From Flavobacteriales bacterium (GTDB taxonomy: Bacteria > Bacteroidota > Bacteroidia > Flavobacteriales_E > Vicingaceae), in assembly GCA_020635815.1 (NCBI GenBank), contig JACJZB010000003.1:186001-250000 (forward strand): a stretch of 64,000 bases of DNA, given 5' to 3'. A program made the position numbers and the translations under genes. This document shows positions 25,244 to 32,862 of this stretch, piece by piece. Every line of letters begins with the position of its first letter. Position 1 is the stretch's first letter. The notes under the pieces are model-generated. The model was not told where the DNA came from and ran no database searches. It saw only the letters and a program-made list of their open reading frames with translations.

Positions 25244-26443
25244 TTTGTTGGTAACTATTAAAATAGGTTTTTCATTACAATTGGTAGTTGCAAAAATGTA
25301 TTCATTTCCACCATCGGTAAGGTTTAATTTCTTTTTAATTTGGGCTACTGAGTCAATAAAATTACGGCAAGTAATGTTTGCTTTTTTAATGCCTAATTTT
25401 TTAAAAGCTTTAGGTTGGTAAGGTAGAACGGTATTTACTTTAAAGCTTCTTCCTGGAAAACCTATGATTAACTTATCTGAGGTGTAAAGATGTGAGTTTT
25501 GGGCTATTTTTTTTACGTCATATCCTTTGGTTATACTTTTAAATGCACCAGCTTTTAAAATAGAAGTATTAGGTTCATAAATGTAGCTTAATGGTTCAGA
25601 AAATTCAACGATGGTGATTTCTTCTTTGCTATAATTAAAAGAGAATTCTTGTTTTAAACCACTCATAATCTTTCCATGGAGGGGAATGATGTTAATGGTG
25701 TTTATTTCGGGGGTGGTGTTATTTTCTTTACCAACTAAATACAATACTTCTTTGCATTCGTTATCAATCGAAACTACCCAAATGTGGCTTATCGCTTCTA
25801 ATTCCAAAATGCTTTGTTTAATGTCTAAAATTGGAGAGGTTTTAACTAAAATGGAATCAGCAATTTGTAATATGGCTTCTTTTAAATCAACAATGTTCGG
25901 AATACAATCAGCCAACATAAAAACTTTCTGGTTTTCGTTTCGTCTGCTTGGGTCGATGTAAGCAATATCAAATTTTTGAGTGTTGGTTATTAAAAACTGC
26001 TCAGTAGTGGTGTTTAAGCAATTTATGTTGTTAGCATTTAAGTTTTTAAAATTTGTAGTCACAGTTTCAAACAATTCCAAATTTGGTTCGAGGTAAGTAA
26101 CTTCTTTAAATTGTTTAGAAAAATAATAGCTATCTACACCAAAACCACCCGTAAGGTCAATTATAGATTCCGGTTTAATGCTTCGACGCTGCTCAGCATT
26201 ACAAATAGTTGTAGCTTTAAAAATGGCAGTTTGCTCGCTAGAACATTGTTCAATACTAATAGTTGCAGGGTAAATAATGTTGTTGTTGGCGTAAAATTCA
26301 GGGAGTTTTTTTTGAGCTTTTTGTAAGCCGTTTATTTGGTTAATAATAAATTCTTTATCTAGTTCGGGATGTTTGCTTAACAATAAAGCAATTTCGGGTA
26401 ACGATTTGGTTTTGTGCTGTTGTATAAAAGATTGACTGTCCAT
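25238..26443 (-). CDS. Class I SAM-dependent methyltransferase with THUMP-like domain
   Basis: The ATG at 26443 (MDSQSFIQQHKTKSLPEIAL) is preferred over an in-frame TTG at 26467. The 401-residue protein has a SAM-binding domain with IIDLTGGFGVDSYYFS, an acidic strand end YLEPN and an AYIDPSRR motif (DPSRR at the catalytic position). A C-terminal THUMP-like RNA-binding domain follows. RNA is the expected substrate, though the exact nucleotide is unknown. Confidence 0.8.
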   Translation of the reverse strand: MDSQSFIQQHKTKSLPEIALLLSKHPELDKEFIINQINGLQKAQKKLPEFYANNNIIYPATISIEQCSSEQTAIFKATTICNAEQRRSIKPESIIDLTGGFGVDSYYFSKQFKEVTYLEPNLELFETVTTNFKNLNANNINCLNTTTEQFLITNTQKFDIAYIDPSRRNENQKVFMLADCIPNIVDLKEAILQIADSILVKTSPILDIKQSILELEAISHIWVVSIDNECKEVLYLVGKENNTTPEINTINIIPLHGKIMSGLKQEFSFNYSKEEITIVEFSEPLSYIYEPNTSILKAGAFKSITKGYDVKKIAQNSHLYTSDKLIIGFPGRSFKVNTVLPYQPKAFKKLGIKKANITCRNFIDSVAQIKKKLNLTDGGNEYIFATTNCNEKPILIVTNKA

Positions 26444-26460
26444 TTGGTTTGTATTCGTTA

Positions 26461-26540
26461 TTGCCAATGAGGTACGAATGAAGCAATCTTATCGAAAGGA
26501 TTGCTTCCCGTTTTGCTATCGCAAAACACTCGCAATGACG
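26461..26540. repeat. Dispersed palindromic repeat (GAAGCAATC...GCAATGACG), complete copy
   Basis: GAAGCAATC and GATTGCTTC flank a short spacer, with outer CCAATGAGG-like and CTCGCAATGACG ends. It lies between the methyltransferase and DUF4159 genes. Confidence 0.65.
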
Positions 26541-26548
26541 TTCTTTAA

Positions 26549-27286
26549 TTACTGAGTAAAAGCGTAACTAATAATGTTCGCTCCCATTTGTAATGCTTTA
26601 GTTCTTTTTTCTTCAGAGTCGTTATGCACTTCAGCATCTTCCCATCCATCACCCAAATCGCACTCATAATCGTAAAAACAAACCAATCGGTCTTCGTAAA
26701 TTATACCAAACCCTTGAGGCGATTTATCGTCATGCTCATGTATTTTTGGTAAGCCATTATTAAAATTGTATTTCTGATGATAAATGGGGTGGGTGTAAGG
26801 TAATTCAACAAATTCTAACTCAGGAAAGATTAATTTCATCTGTGGGCGTAAGAATTTATCTATTCCATAATTATCAGAAATATGAAGGAACCCGCCACCT
26901 ATTAAATAGTTTCTTAAGTTTTCAGCTTCTTCGTTATTAAAAATGATATTTCCATGACCAGTAAGGTGTAAAAATGGGTAGTTAAAAATTTCAGGACTAC
27001 CAACTTCTACAATGGCTTGTTCAATATTAATGTTGGTTTTTAAGTTTTGGTTACAGAACTTAATTAAATTAGGCAATGAAGTTTCAAGGTTGGCATACCA
27101 ATCGCCACCACCATTGTATTTTACCACAGCAACTTGATAGCTGCTTGTTTGAGCGAAAAAGTTAAAAGTTAGACTGAGAAAAAACACTAAAACTAAGAAG
27201 CTTCTTTTTAATAAGATTGCTTCACTTCGGTTACACTCAGTGTAAACTCTTCTCGCAATGATGTATTTTTTAAAATAATTACTCAT
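26549..27286 (-). CDS. DUF4159 domain-containing exported protein
   Basis: The 245-residue protein has a DUF4159 (ThuA/glutamine-amidotransferase-like fold) domain: VAVVKYNGGGDWYANLETSL, FLHLTGHGNI, then GGGFLHISDNYGID. Function is unknown. The only usable start is the ATG at 27286, giving an n-region of about 28 residues before the hydrophobic signal core (SFLVLVFFLSLTFNFFAQ). Most of this n-region is encoded by a dispersed palindromic repeat (27215-27263). The start overlaps the rsmE stop (ATGAGTAA). Confidence 0.8.
   Translation of the reverse strand: MSNYFKKYIIARRVYTECNRSEAILLKRSFLVLVFFLSLTFNFFAQTSSYQVAVVKYNGGGDWYANLETSLPNLIKFCNQNLKTNINIEQAIVEVGSPEIFNYPFLHLTGHGNIIFNNEEAENLRNYLIGGGFLHISDNYGIDKFLRPQMKLIFPELEFVELPYTHPIYHQKYNFNNGLPKIHEHDDKSPQGFGIIYEDRLVCFYDYECDLGDGWEDAEVHNDSEEKRTKALQMGANIISYAFTQ
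27215..27263. repeat. Dispersed palindromic repeat inside the DUF4159 coding start
   Basis: GATTGCTTCACTTCGGTTAC at the left and TTCTCGCAATGATG at the right match the ends of the repeat at 26461-26540. In the minus frame it encodes part of the peptide IIARRVYTECNRSEAILL. Confidence 0.65.
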
Positions 27287-27983
27287 TCAACAAATTTAAG
27301 ATATTACAAGCGATTAACCCTGCCGTTTCTGTTCTTAATCTACTTTTCCCTAATGAAATGGGTTTAAAACCATTTTTTAATGCCAATTCAATTTCTTGTA
27401 AACTGAAATCACCTTCAGGACCAATCAATACTAAACAGTCTTTACCAGTAGTATAAATTTCTTTTAGATGTTGTTGGTGTTCATCATAACAATGGGCAAT
27501 GTATTTTTCAGTGTTTTCTGAGGTTGAATCAATAAAACTTTTAAAACTAACCGCTTCATTAATAATTGGTAATGTTGCTTTTAGTGATTGTTTCATTGCA
27601 GAAATGGCTCTTTTTTCAAGGCGTTCTGTTTTTAAAACTTTTCTTTCAGAGTGGTCGCAAATAATTGGACTAATTGTGGTTATTCCTATTTCGGTAGTCT
27701 TTTCAATAAACCATTCTAATCTGTCATTATTTTTAGTTGGGGCTATAGCTATATGGATAATTGGTTTGTTGTTTTCTTCTGTGTTTTTCTCGAAAATTTT
27801 AACCTCACACTTTTTTGCATGAGCGTTGATAATTTCAGCAGTATAAAATGTTCCAGTTCCGTCCACCAAACAAATTTTATCGCCTTGGTTAAGACGTAAT
27901 ACTTTAATGGCGTGCTTCGATTCTGTTTCATCTAAAACAAAATTGCTTGTAGCAGTAATATTAGGAGTGTAAAAAATATTCAT
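27279..27983 (-). CDS. rsmE: 16S rRNA (uracil-1498-N3)-methyltransferase
   Basis: SPOUT-class enzyme that methylates U1498 of 16S rRNA. The 234-residue protein starting at the ATG at 27983 (MNIFYTPNI) has the RsmE PUA-like N domain, then WFIEKTTEIGITTISPI, CDHSERK, the SAM-knot segment LVLIGPEGDFSLQEIE and LGKSRLRTETAG. A TTG four codons upstream is less likely. The DUF4159 gene overlaps its end. Confidence 0.93.
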   Translation of the reverse strand: MNIFYTPNITATSNFVLDETESKHAIKVLRLNQGDKICLVDGTGTFYTAEIINAHAKKCEVKIFEKNTEENNKPIIHIAIAPTKNNDRLEWFIEKTTEIGITTISPIICDHSERKVLKTERLEKRAISAMKQSLKATLPIINEAVSFKSFIDSTSENTEKYIAHCYDEHQQHLKEIYTTGKDCLVLIGPEGDFSLQEIELALKNGFKPISLGKSRLRTETAGLIACNILNLLNE

Positions 27984-28079
27984 AATAACAAGCAACGAAG
28001 ATAAACATTTGAGTTAATCTATAATCTATTGGAATGATTTTACTTTGGCTGAAAAAAACATCTTATTTAGTTTAATGGT

Positions 28080-28087
28080 TAATTTTG
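28080..28087 (+). promoter_or_regulatory. -7 promoter box (TAATTTTG) directly before the rhomboid ATG
   Basis: Full TAnnTTTG match ending only 4 bases before the ATG at 28092. Transcription would start at or next to the start codon, predicting a leaderless mRNA. Confidence 0.55.
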
Positions 28088-28091
28088 CCTT

Positions 28092-28988
28092 ATGACAAAC
28101 CCATTTATCGAAGATATCAAACGACAATACAAAAGTGGTTCGGCATTAATAAAGCTAATGTTTATTAATGTAGCTATGTTCTTTTTGGTACACATCGTTG
28201 GCTTGTTTTTGTGGTTATTTGGTATTGCTGGAGGCTCAGAATTGATGGTCTATTGGTTGGCATTACCTGCCGATTTAGGGGATTTAATAACCAAACCTTG
28301 GTCGCTGATTAGTTACATGTTTTTACATGAAAGTTTGATGCATATTTTAATGAATATGTTGGTGTTGTATTTTGGAGGTCAAATATTTCTTCAATTTTTA
28401 AATCAAAAAAAATTAGTTGGAGTTTATGTGTTGGGTGGATTAGCTGGAGGGTTGTTATACATTATTTCGTTCAATATTTTTCCTGTATTCGAAAATGTGT
28501 TACAAGGAAGTTTGGCATTAGGAGCTTCGGCTTCTGTTATGGCGGTGTTGGTGGCAGCAGCTACTTATGTTCCTAACTTTGTAGTGCGTTTGGTTTTTCT
28601 AGGAAATGTAAAACTGAAATACATTGCTTTGGTGTATGTGGTGCTTGATGTTATTAGTATCCGTCAAGGAAATGCGGGTGGACATATAGCACATATTGGT
28701 GGAGCATTGTTGGGGTTTCTGTTTGTAAAACAGCTACAATCGGGTAATGATATTACTGCATTTGTAACGCAGTTGTTAGACTATTTTAAAGCACTTTTTT
28801 CTTCCAAACGAAAAATGAAAGTGGTTTATAAAAACCCAGGAAAGACAAAAACGGATTACGATTATAATGCTCAGAAAAAAGCCAATCAACAAAAAATAGA
28901 TGCGATTTTAGATAAGATTGCAAAATCGGGTTACGATAGTTTAACAGGAGAGGAAAAGGCTATTTTGTTTGACGCGAGTAAGAGGTAA
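28092..28988 (+). CDS. Rhomboid family intramembrane serine protease
   Basis: The 298-residue polytopic protein has the rhomboid catalytic dyad: Ser146 in LGASASVM (GxSx) and His201 in GGHIAHIGGALLG. HESLMHILMNM matches the conserved HxxxHxxxN of the second rhomboid helix. The C-terminal about 85 residues are cytoplasmic and basic, ending LDKIAKSGYDSLTGEEKAIL. Substrate is unknown. Its stop codon abuts the 153-bp TIR element at 28989. Confidence 0.92.
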   Translation: MTNPFIEDIKRQYKSGSALIKLMFINVAMFFLVHIVGLFLWLFGIAGGSELMVYWLALPADLGDLITKPWSLISYMFLHESLMHILMNMLVLYFGGQIFLQFLNQKKLVGVYVLGGLAGGLLYIISFNIFPVFENVLQGSLALGASASVMAVLVAAATYVPNFVVRLVFLGNVKLKYIALVYVVLDVISIRQGNAGGHIAHIGGALLGFLFVKQLQSGNDITAFVTQLLDYFKALFSSKRKMKVVYKNPGKTKTDYDYNAQKKANQQKIDAILDKIAKSGYDSLTGEEKAILFDASKR

Positions 28989-29141
28989 GCCCCCTCCATC
29001 TCCCCCAAAGGGGGAGGGTTCGTAGATGAACGAAAATAAAAAAATAAACTTTCCTATATTAAATACAGAAAAACATTAAGTAAATCAATAGTTTTAGTTT
29101 GTGCATTGGTACTCCCTCCCTTCGGGAGGGTTGGGGTGGGC
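28989..29141. mobile_element. 153-bp element with hairpin-forming terminal inverted repeats
   Basis: The left end GCCCCCTCCATCTCCCCCAA continues AGGGGGAGGG. The right end, read inverted, is GCCCACCCCAACCCTCCCGA then AGGGAGGG. Each end is a hairpin, and together they are inverted repeats. The same end type bounds the DUF559 insert in recG. The AT-rich interior has no credible gene beyond a 17-codon ORF. It fills exactly the gap between the convergent rhomboid and uvrB stops, so it may also terminate both transcripts. Confidence 0.6.
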
Positions 29142-31151
29142 TTATCTTTTAATCATCTTCCCAATCTCCATCATTTCATCACGTAAGCGAGCAGCTTCCA
29201 TAAAATCTTCTTCTTTGGCTGCTTTTTTCATTCTGCTTTGCGTTTCTTCTAGTAGTTTTTGTAATTGGTCTTTGTTCATGTATTGAACAACAGGGTCAGC
29301 AGCTAAGCTTGGTTTATCTTTTTGATTAATAATATCATAAGCATCATCAATAACTTTTGATTGCCCTAAGATTTCAGCTTTCGATTTATTTAAAGCCATT
29401 GGTACCAAATTATTATCGGTATTGTATTTTACTTGTTTCTCTCTTCTTCTATCTGTTTCGTCAATGGTTTTTTGCATCGATTTGGTAATCTTATCGGCAT
29501 ACATAATTACTCGTCCATTAATGTTACGAGCTGCCCTACCTGCAGTTTGAGTCAACGAACGTTCAGAACGTAAAAAACCTTCTTTATCTGCGTCTAAAAT
29601 AGCAACTAGTGATACCTCAGGTAAATCTAACCCTTCTCTTAAAAGGTTTACACCAATTAAAACATCAAATAAACCTAAACGTAAATCACGCAAAATTTCT
29701 ACTCGTTCTATTGTGTCAACTTCCGAATGAATGTATCGGCAACGTATCCCATTGTTATCAAAATATTTATCCAACTCTTCTGCCATTCGTTTAGTAAGTG
29801 TTGTTACCAAAGTACGCTCATCTTTTTCGGCTCTAATAGTAATTTCTTCCATTAAATCATCAATCTGATTTAAACTTGGTCGAACTTCTATAATTGGTTC
29901 CAATAAGCCAGTTGGGCGAATCACTTGCTCCACAAAAACACCTTCACTTTCGTTGAGTTCAAAATCGGCAGGAGTTGCACTTACATATATGGTTTGATTC
30001 ATTAAACTATGAAATTCTTCAAACTTTAATGGCCGATTATCCATTGCAGAAGGTAATCTGAAGCCATACTCGACCAAGTTTTGCTTACGCGAACGGTCGC
30101 CACCATACATCGCACCAATTTGTGAAACGGTAACGTGGCTTTCGTCAATTACCATCATAAAATCTTTTGGGAAATAATCTAACAAACAGAACGGACGAGA
30201 ACCAGGAGGTCTTTTATCGAAATAACGCGAATAGTTTTCAATGCCTGAACAGTAACCTAATTCTCGCATCATTTCCATATCGTAGGTTACTCTATCTTCT
30301 AATCTTTTTGCTTCAAGGTGTTTGCCTATTTCTTTATAATATTCAACTTGTTTACCTAAATCCAATTGTATCTCATGAATAGCACCTTGCATGCTATCTT
30401 TAGTGGTATTAAAGATGTTTGCAGGGTAAATATTGAGGTAAGTAAACTCTTCTAAAGTGTCTCCAGAAATAGGGTCAAAAGATTCAATTTCTTCAATTTC
30501 ATCTCCAAAAAAGTAAATGCGATAAGCTATTTCTGCATAAGCAGGATATACATCTACAGTATCTCCTTTTACTCTAAAATTACCTCGTTGAAAATCATTT
30601 TCCGTACGTGAGTATAGACTTTGAACCAATTGAAGTAAAAATTTATTTCGACTAATTACTTCTCCAGCTTTTATTTTAATAATGTTTTTTTGAAAATCGG
30701 CAGGATTACCAATACCATAAATACATGAAACAGAGGCAATAACAATTACATCCTGACGACCAGAAAGGAGAGAAGTAGTTGTGCTTAATCGAAGCTTTTC
30801 AATCTCATCGTTAATCGACATGTCTTTCTCGATGTACGTATCGGTGACAGGTAAATAGGCTTCGGGTTGGTAGTAATCGTAATAAGAAACAAAATATTCA
30901 ACTGCATTATTAGGGAAAAACTGTTTAAACTCTCCGTAAAGTTGTGCTGCTAAAGTCTTGTTGTGGCTTAATATTAACGTAGGTTTCTGAACTTGTTGAA
31001 TAACGTTGGCAACAGTAAATGTTTTACCAGAACCAGTTACCCCAAGAAGTGTTTGAGCTTTAGTACCATTGTTAATTCCTTCAACTAATTGTTTGATTGC
31101 TTCAGGCTGATCGCCGGTAGGTAAAAAATCAGAAACTATTTCGAATGCCAT
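29142..31151 (-). CDS. uvrB: UvrABC excision nuclease subunit B
   Basis: Damage-verifying helicase of nucleotide excision repair. The 669-residue protein has Walker A GVTGSGKT (37-44), the beta-hairpin region YYDYYQPEAYLP, the helicase motif VIDESHVT, ETI-type C-terminal helicase segments (LVTTLTKRMAEEL, GVNLLREGLDLPE) and a terminal UVR motif (AKEEDFMEAARLRDEM) for UvrC contact. A TAACTTTG box ends 4 bases before the ATG, predicting a leaderless transcript. Confidence 0.97.
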   Translation of the reverse strand: MAFEIVSDFLPTGDQPEAIKQLVEGINNGTKAQTLLGVTGSGKTFTVANVIQQVQKPTLILSHNKTLAAQLYGEFKQFFPNNAVEYFVSYYDYYQPEAYLPVTDTYIEKDMSINDEIEKLRLSTTTSLLSGRQDVIVIASVSCIYGIGNPADFQKNIIKIKAGEVISRNKFLLQLVQSLYSRTENDFQRGNFRVKGDTVDVYPAYAEIAYRIYFFGDEIEEIESFDPISGDTLEEFTYLNIYPANIFNTTKDSMQGAIHEIQLDLGKQVEYYKEIGKHLEAKRLEDRVTYDMEMMRELGYCSGIENYSRYFDKRPPGSRPFCLLDYFPKDFMMVIDESHVTVSQIGAMYGGDRSRKQNLVEYGFRLPSAMDNRPLKFEEFHSLMNQTIYVSATPADFELNESEGVFVEQVIRPTGLLEPIIEVRPSLNQIDDLMEEITIRAEKDERTLVTTLTKRMAEELDKYFDNNGIRCRYIHSEVDTIERVEILRDLRLGLFDVLIGVNLLREGLDLPEVSLVAILDADKEGFLRSERSLTQTAGRAARNINGRVIMYADKITKSMQKTIDETDRRREKQVKYNTDNNLVPMALNKSKAEILGQSKVIDDAYDIINQKDKPSLAADPVVQYMNKDQLQKLLEETQSRMKKAAKEEDFMEAARLRDEMMEIGKMIKR

Positions 31152-31155
31152 GCTT

Positions 31156-31163
31156 CAAAGTTA
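31156..31163 (-). promoter_or_regulatory. -7 promoter box (TAACTTTG) directly before the uvrB ATG
   Basis: Full TAnnTTTG match on the minus strand, with 4 bases between the box and the ATG at 31151, the same spacing as in the rhomboid gene. Confidence 0.6.
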
Positions 31164-31226
31164 AGCAAATAATAAATGGATTTTTTTTACATGTTTAGGC
31201 TTTAAGTAACAGTCTTAATTATCTTT

Positions 31227-31895
31227 TTAATGTAGTCTTTCTAAAAATTCTTTTTCAATTATATCACTTCGTTTAATTACTTTTTTTGACCATATTAAGA
31301 GTTGCTCGATTTTTTCTTCTTCAGTAAGGTGCCAGTCAATTTCTGACGATTTTAGTTTTCGACTAATTTCATAAAGACTAATTGCTGCACAAACAGATAT
31401 ATTTAAACTTTCTGTAAATCCATACATTGGTATTTTCACAAAACCATCAGCATTGTCCATTGCTACTTGTGATAACCCTTCTAATTCAGTACCAAACATT
31501 AAAGCACATTTATCAGTTAAATCAATATCTTCAATTAAACAATCATCGGTGTGAGGCGTAGTAGCGTATATTTTATAACCTTTGTTTTTTAAGTGGTTGA
31601 TACAATCTAAAGTATTGTTTTCTTTTTTATTGTATTTGTATAAATTAACCCATTTAGAAGCACCCATAACGACCTTTGGGTTTATGTTGTACGAATTTTC
31701 GTTTTCAATAACATGTAAATCTTGAATACCAAAAACATCACAAGAACGAAGCACGGCACTTGCATTTTGAGGTTGAAAAATGTTTTCTAGCACAACAGTA
31801 ACATGCTTTGTTCTTTCGGACAAAACCTTATCGAATAACTCCTTTTTGTTATCTGTAACTAGGGTTAAAAGTTGTTCAAGTAATTGTTTTTTCAT
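31227..31895 (-). CDS. trmH: TrmH-type tRNA 2'-O-methyltransferase
   Basis: SPOUT methyltransferase of 222 residues. It shows the SpoU motifs: NASAVLRSCDVFGIQ (motif 1 with catalytic Arg), FGTELEGLS (motif 2) and IPMYGFTESLNISVCAAISLYE (motif 3). The short N-terminal part and a C-terminal basic tail (KEFLERLH) fit TrmH (Gm18 of tRNA) rather than RlmB, which has an extra N domain. Confidence 0.85.
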   Translation of the reverse strand: MKKQLLEQLLTLVTDNKKELFDKVLSERTKHVTVVLENIFQPQNASAVLRSCDVFGIQDLHVIENENSYNINPKVVMGASKWVNLYKYNKKENNTLDCINHLKNKGYKIYATTPHTDDCLIEDIDLTDKCALMFGTELEGLSQVAMDNADGFVKIPMYGFTESLNISVCAAISLYEISRKLKSSEIDWHLTEEEKIEQLLIWSKKVIKRSDIIEKEFLERLH

Positions 31896-31946
31896 TTGCG
31901 ATAAAGATAATATTTCTAAAAGAGATTAAAAGAAAAAATAAGTAAC

Positions 31947-31978
31947 AAAAAAGGCTTCCTTTTCAGGAAGCCTTTTTC
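31947..31978 (-). terminator. Intrinsic terminator after the HU gene
   Basis: Perfect arms AAAAAGGCTTCCT / AGGAAGCCTTTTT with a 4-base loop, 18 bases past the HU stop. Confidence 0.85.
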
Positions 31979-31995
31979 AATAATTTTATCACAAA

Positions 31996-32268
31996 TTATT
32001 TAACTTTGTCAGCTAATGCTGATCCAGCTTTAAACTTAACTACTTTTTTAGCAGCTATTTTAATTTCTTTACCTGTTTGAGGGTTTCTACCAGTTCTTGC
32101 AGCTCTTTTACTTACAGACCAAGTTCCGAATCCGATTAAAGTTACTTTGTCACCTTTTTTAAGTGCTTTAGTAGCTGAACCAGTAATAGTTTCTAATGCA
32201 GTTTTTGCATCAGCTTTTGATAATTTTGCATTTTTTGCAATTGCGTCAATTAATTCTGCTTTGTTCAT
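31996..32268 (-). CDS. HU-family DNA-binding protein
   Basis: This 90-residue histone-like protein has the HU fold and signature (MNKAELIDAIAKNAKLSKAD; LIGFGTWSVSKRAARTGRNP). Its minor-groove arm carries the Arg-Asn-Pro intercalating tip (GRNPQTGKEIKI). It compacts the nucleoid and bends DNA. It is monocistronic, with a TATATTTG promoter box upstream and a strong terminator downstream. Confidence 0.95.
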   Translation of the reverse strand: MNKAELIDAIAKNAKLSKADAKTALETITGSATKALKKGDKVTLIGFGTWSVSKRAARTGRNPQTGKEIKIAAKKVVKFKAGSALADKVK

Positions 32269-32318
32269 TTTGTTGTTGATTTAGGTTAAACAATGATTTT
32301 TTATCTATTAAACTATAA

Positions 32319-32326
32319 CAAATATA
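32319..32326 (-). promoter_or_regulatory. -7 promoter box (TATATTTG) of the HU gene
   Basis: Full TAnnTTTG match about 50 bases upstream of the HU ATG. Confidence 0.55.
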
Positions 32327-32360
32327 GACGAATTCTATTTTTATGCAACTTTTGGTTATA

Positions 32361-32395
32361 AAAAAACCTTGATTTGTTGATAAATCAAGGTTTTT
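32361..32395 (-). terminator. Intrinsic terminator after the cupin gene
   Basis: Perfect arms AAAAACCTTGATTT / AAATCAAGGTTTTT with a 6-base loop, downstream of the minus-strand cupin gene. Confidence 0.8.
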
Positions 32396-32439
32396 GTTAA
32401 TAAGCTTGCCGTATAGGCTAAGCAATTGATTATTAATGC

Positions 32440-32859
32440 TTAATAATCTTGAGCATTTTTATCTTCAAAGATTCTATCTTTTCCAAAAAATTCTGGAGCT
32501 TGCACAGAGACTATTTTTAAAGGGTTTTTAGAGGTGACTCTTACAGAATGAAAAGTATTTTCAGGTATTATAAAGTGGTCTCCTTGTTGAATGTCAAATT
32601 TCTTCTTTCCAACAGTCATTTCCCCTTCTCCATCTAAAACAATAATAGATTCTGTATGTTTTAAGTGTTTATGCGATTTTACACCTTTTTTAATCCAAAT
32701 AACAAAGTATGAAGCCTTAGCATCAGAATATAAATTTTTAACTAAAATATTCTCATATTCTTTTTCGGGGCTAATCTCTTTTAGATTAGTTTTTTCATTA
32801 GATTGCCCAAACGATAAACTAGTAATAAATAGTAGTAATGTTGTTATTATAAGTTTCAT
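32440..32859 (-). CDS. Exported single-domain cupin
   Basis: The 139-residue protein has a signal peptide (MKLIITTLLLFITSLSFG) and a cupin barrel: VKSHKHLKHTESIIVLDGEG (motif 1; the His/Glu metal set is HxH...E) and GDHFIIPENTFHSV (motif 2). The substrate is unknown. It begins 3 bases after ftcD ends, so the two are probably co-transcribed. Confidence 0.82.
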   Translation of the reverse strand: MKLIITTLLLFITSLSFGQSNEKTNLKEISPEKEYENILVKNLYSDAKASYFVIWIKKGVKSHKHLKHTESIIVLDGEGEMTVGKKKFDIQQGDHFIIPENTFHSVRVTSKNPLKIVSVQAPEFFGKDRIFEDKNAQDY

Positions 32860-32862
32860 AGA

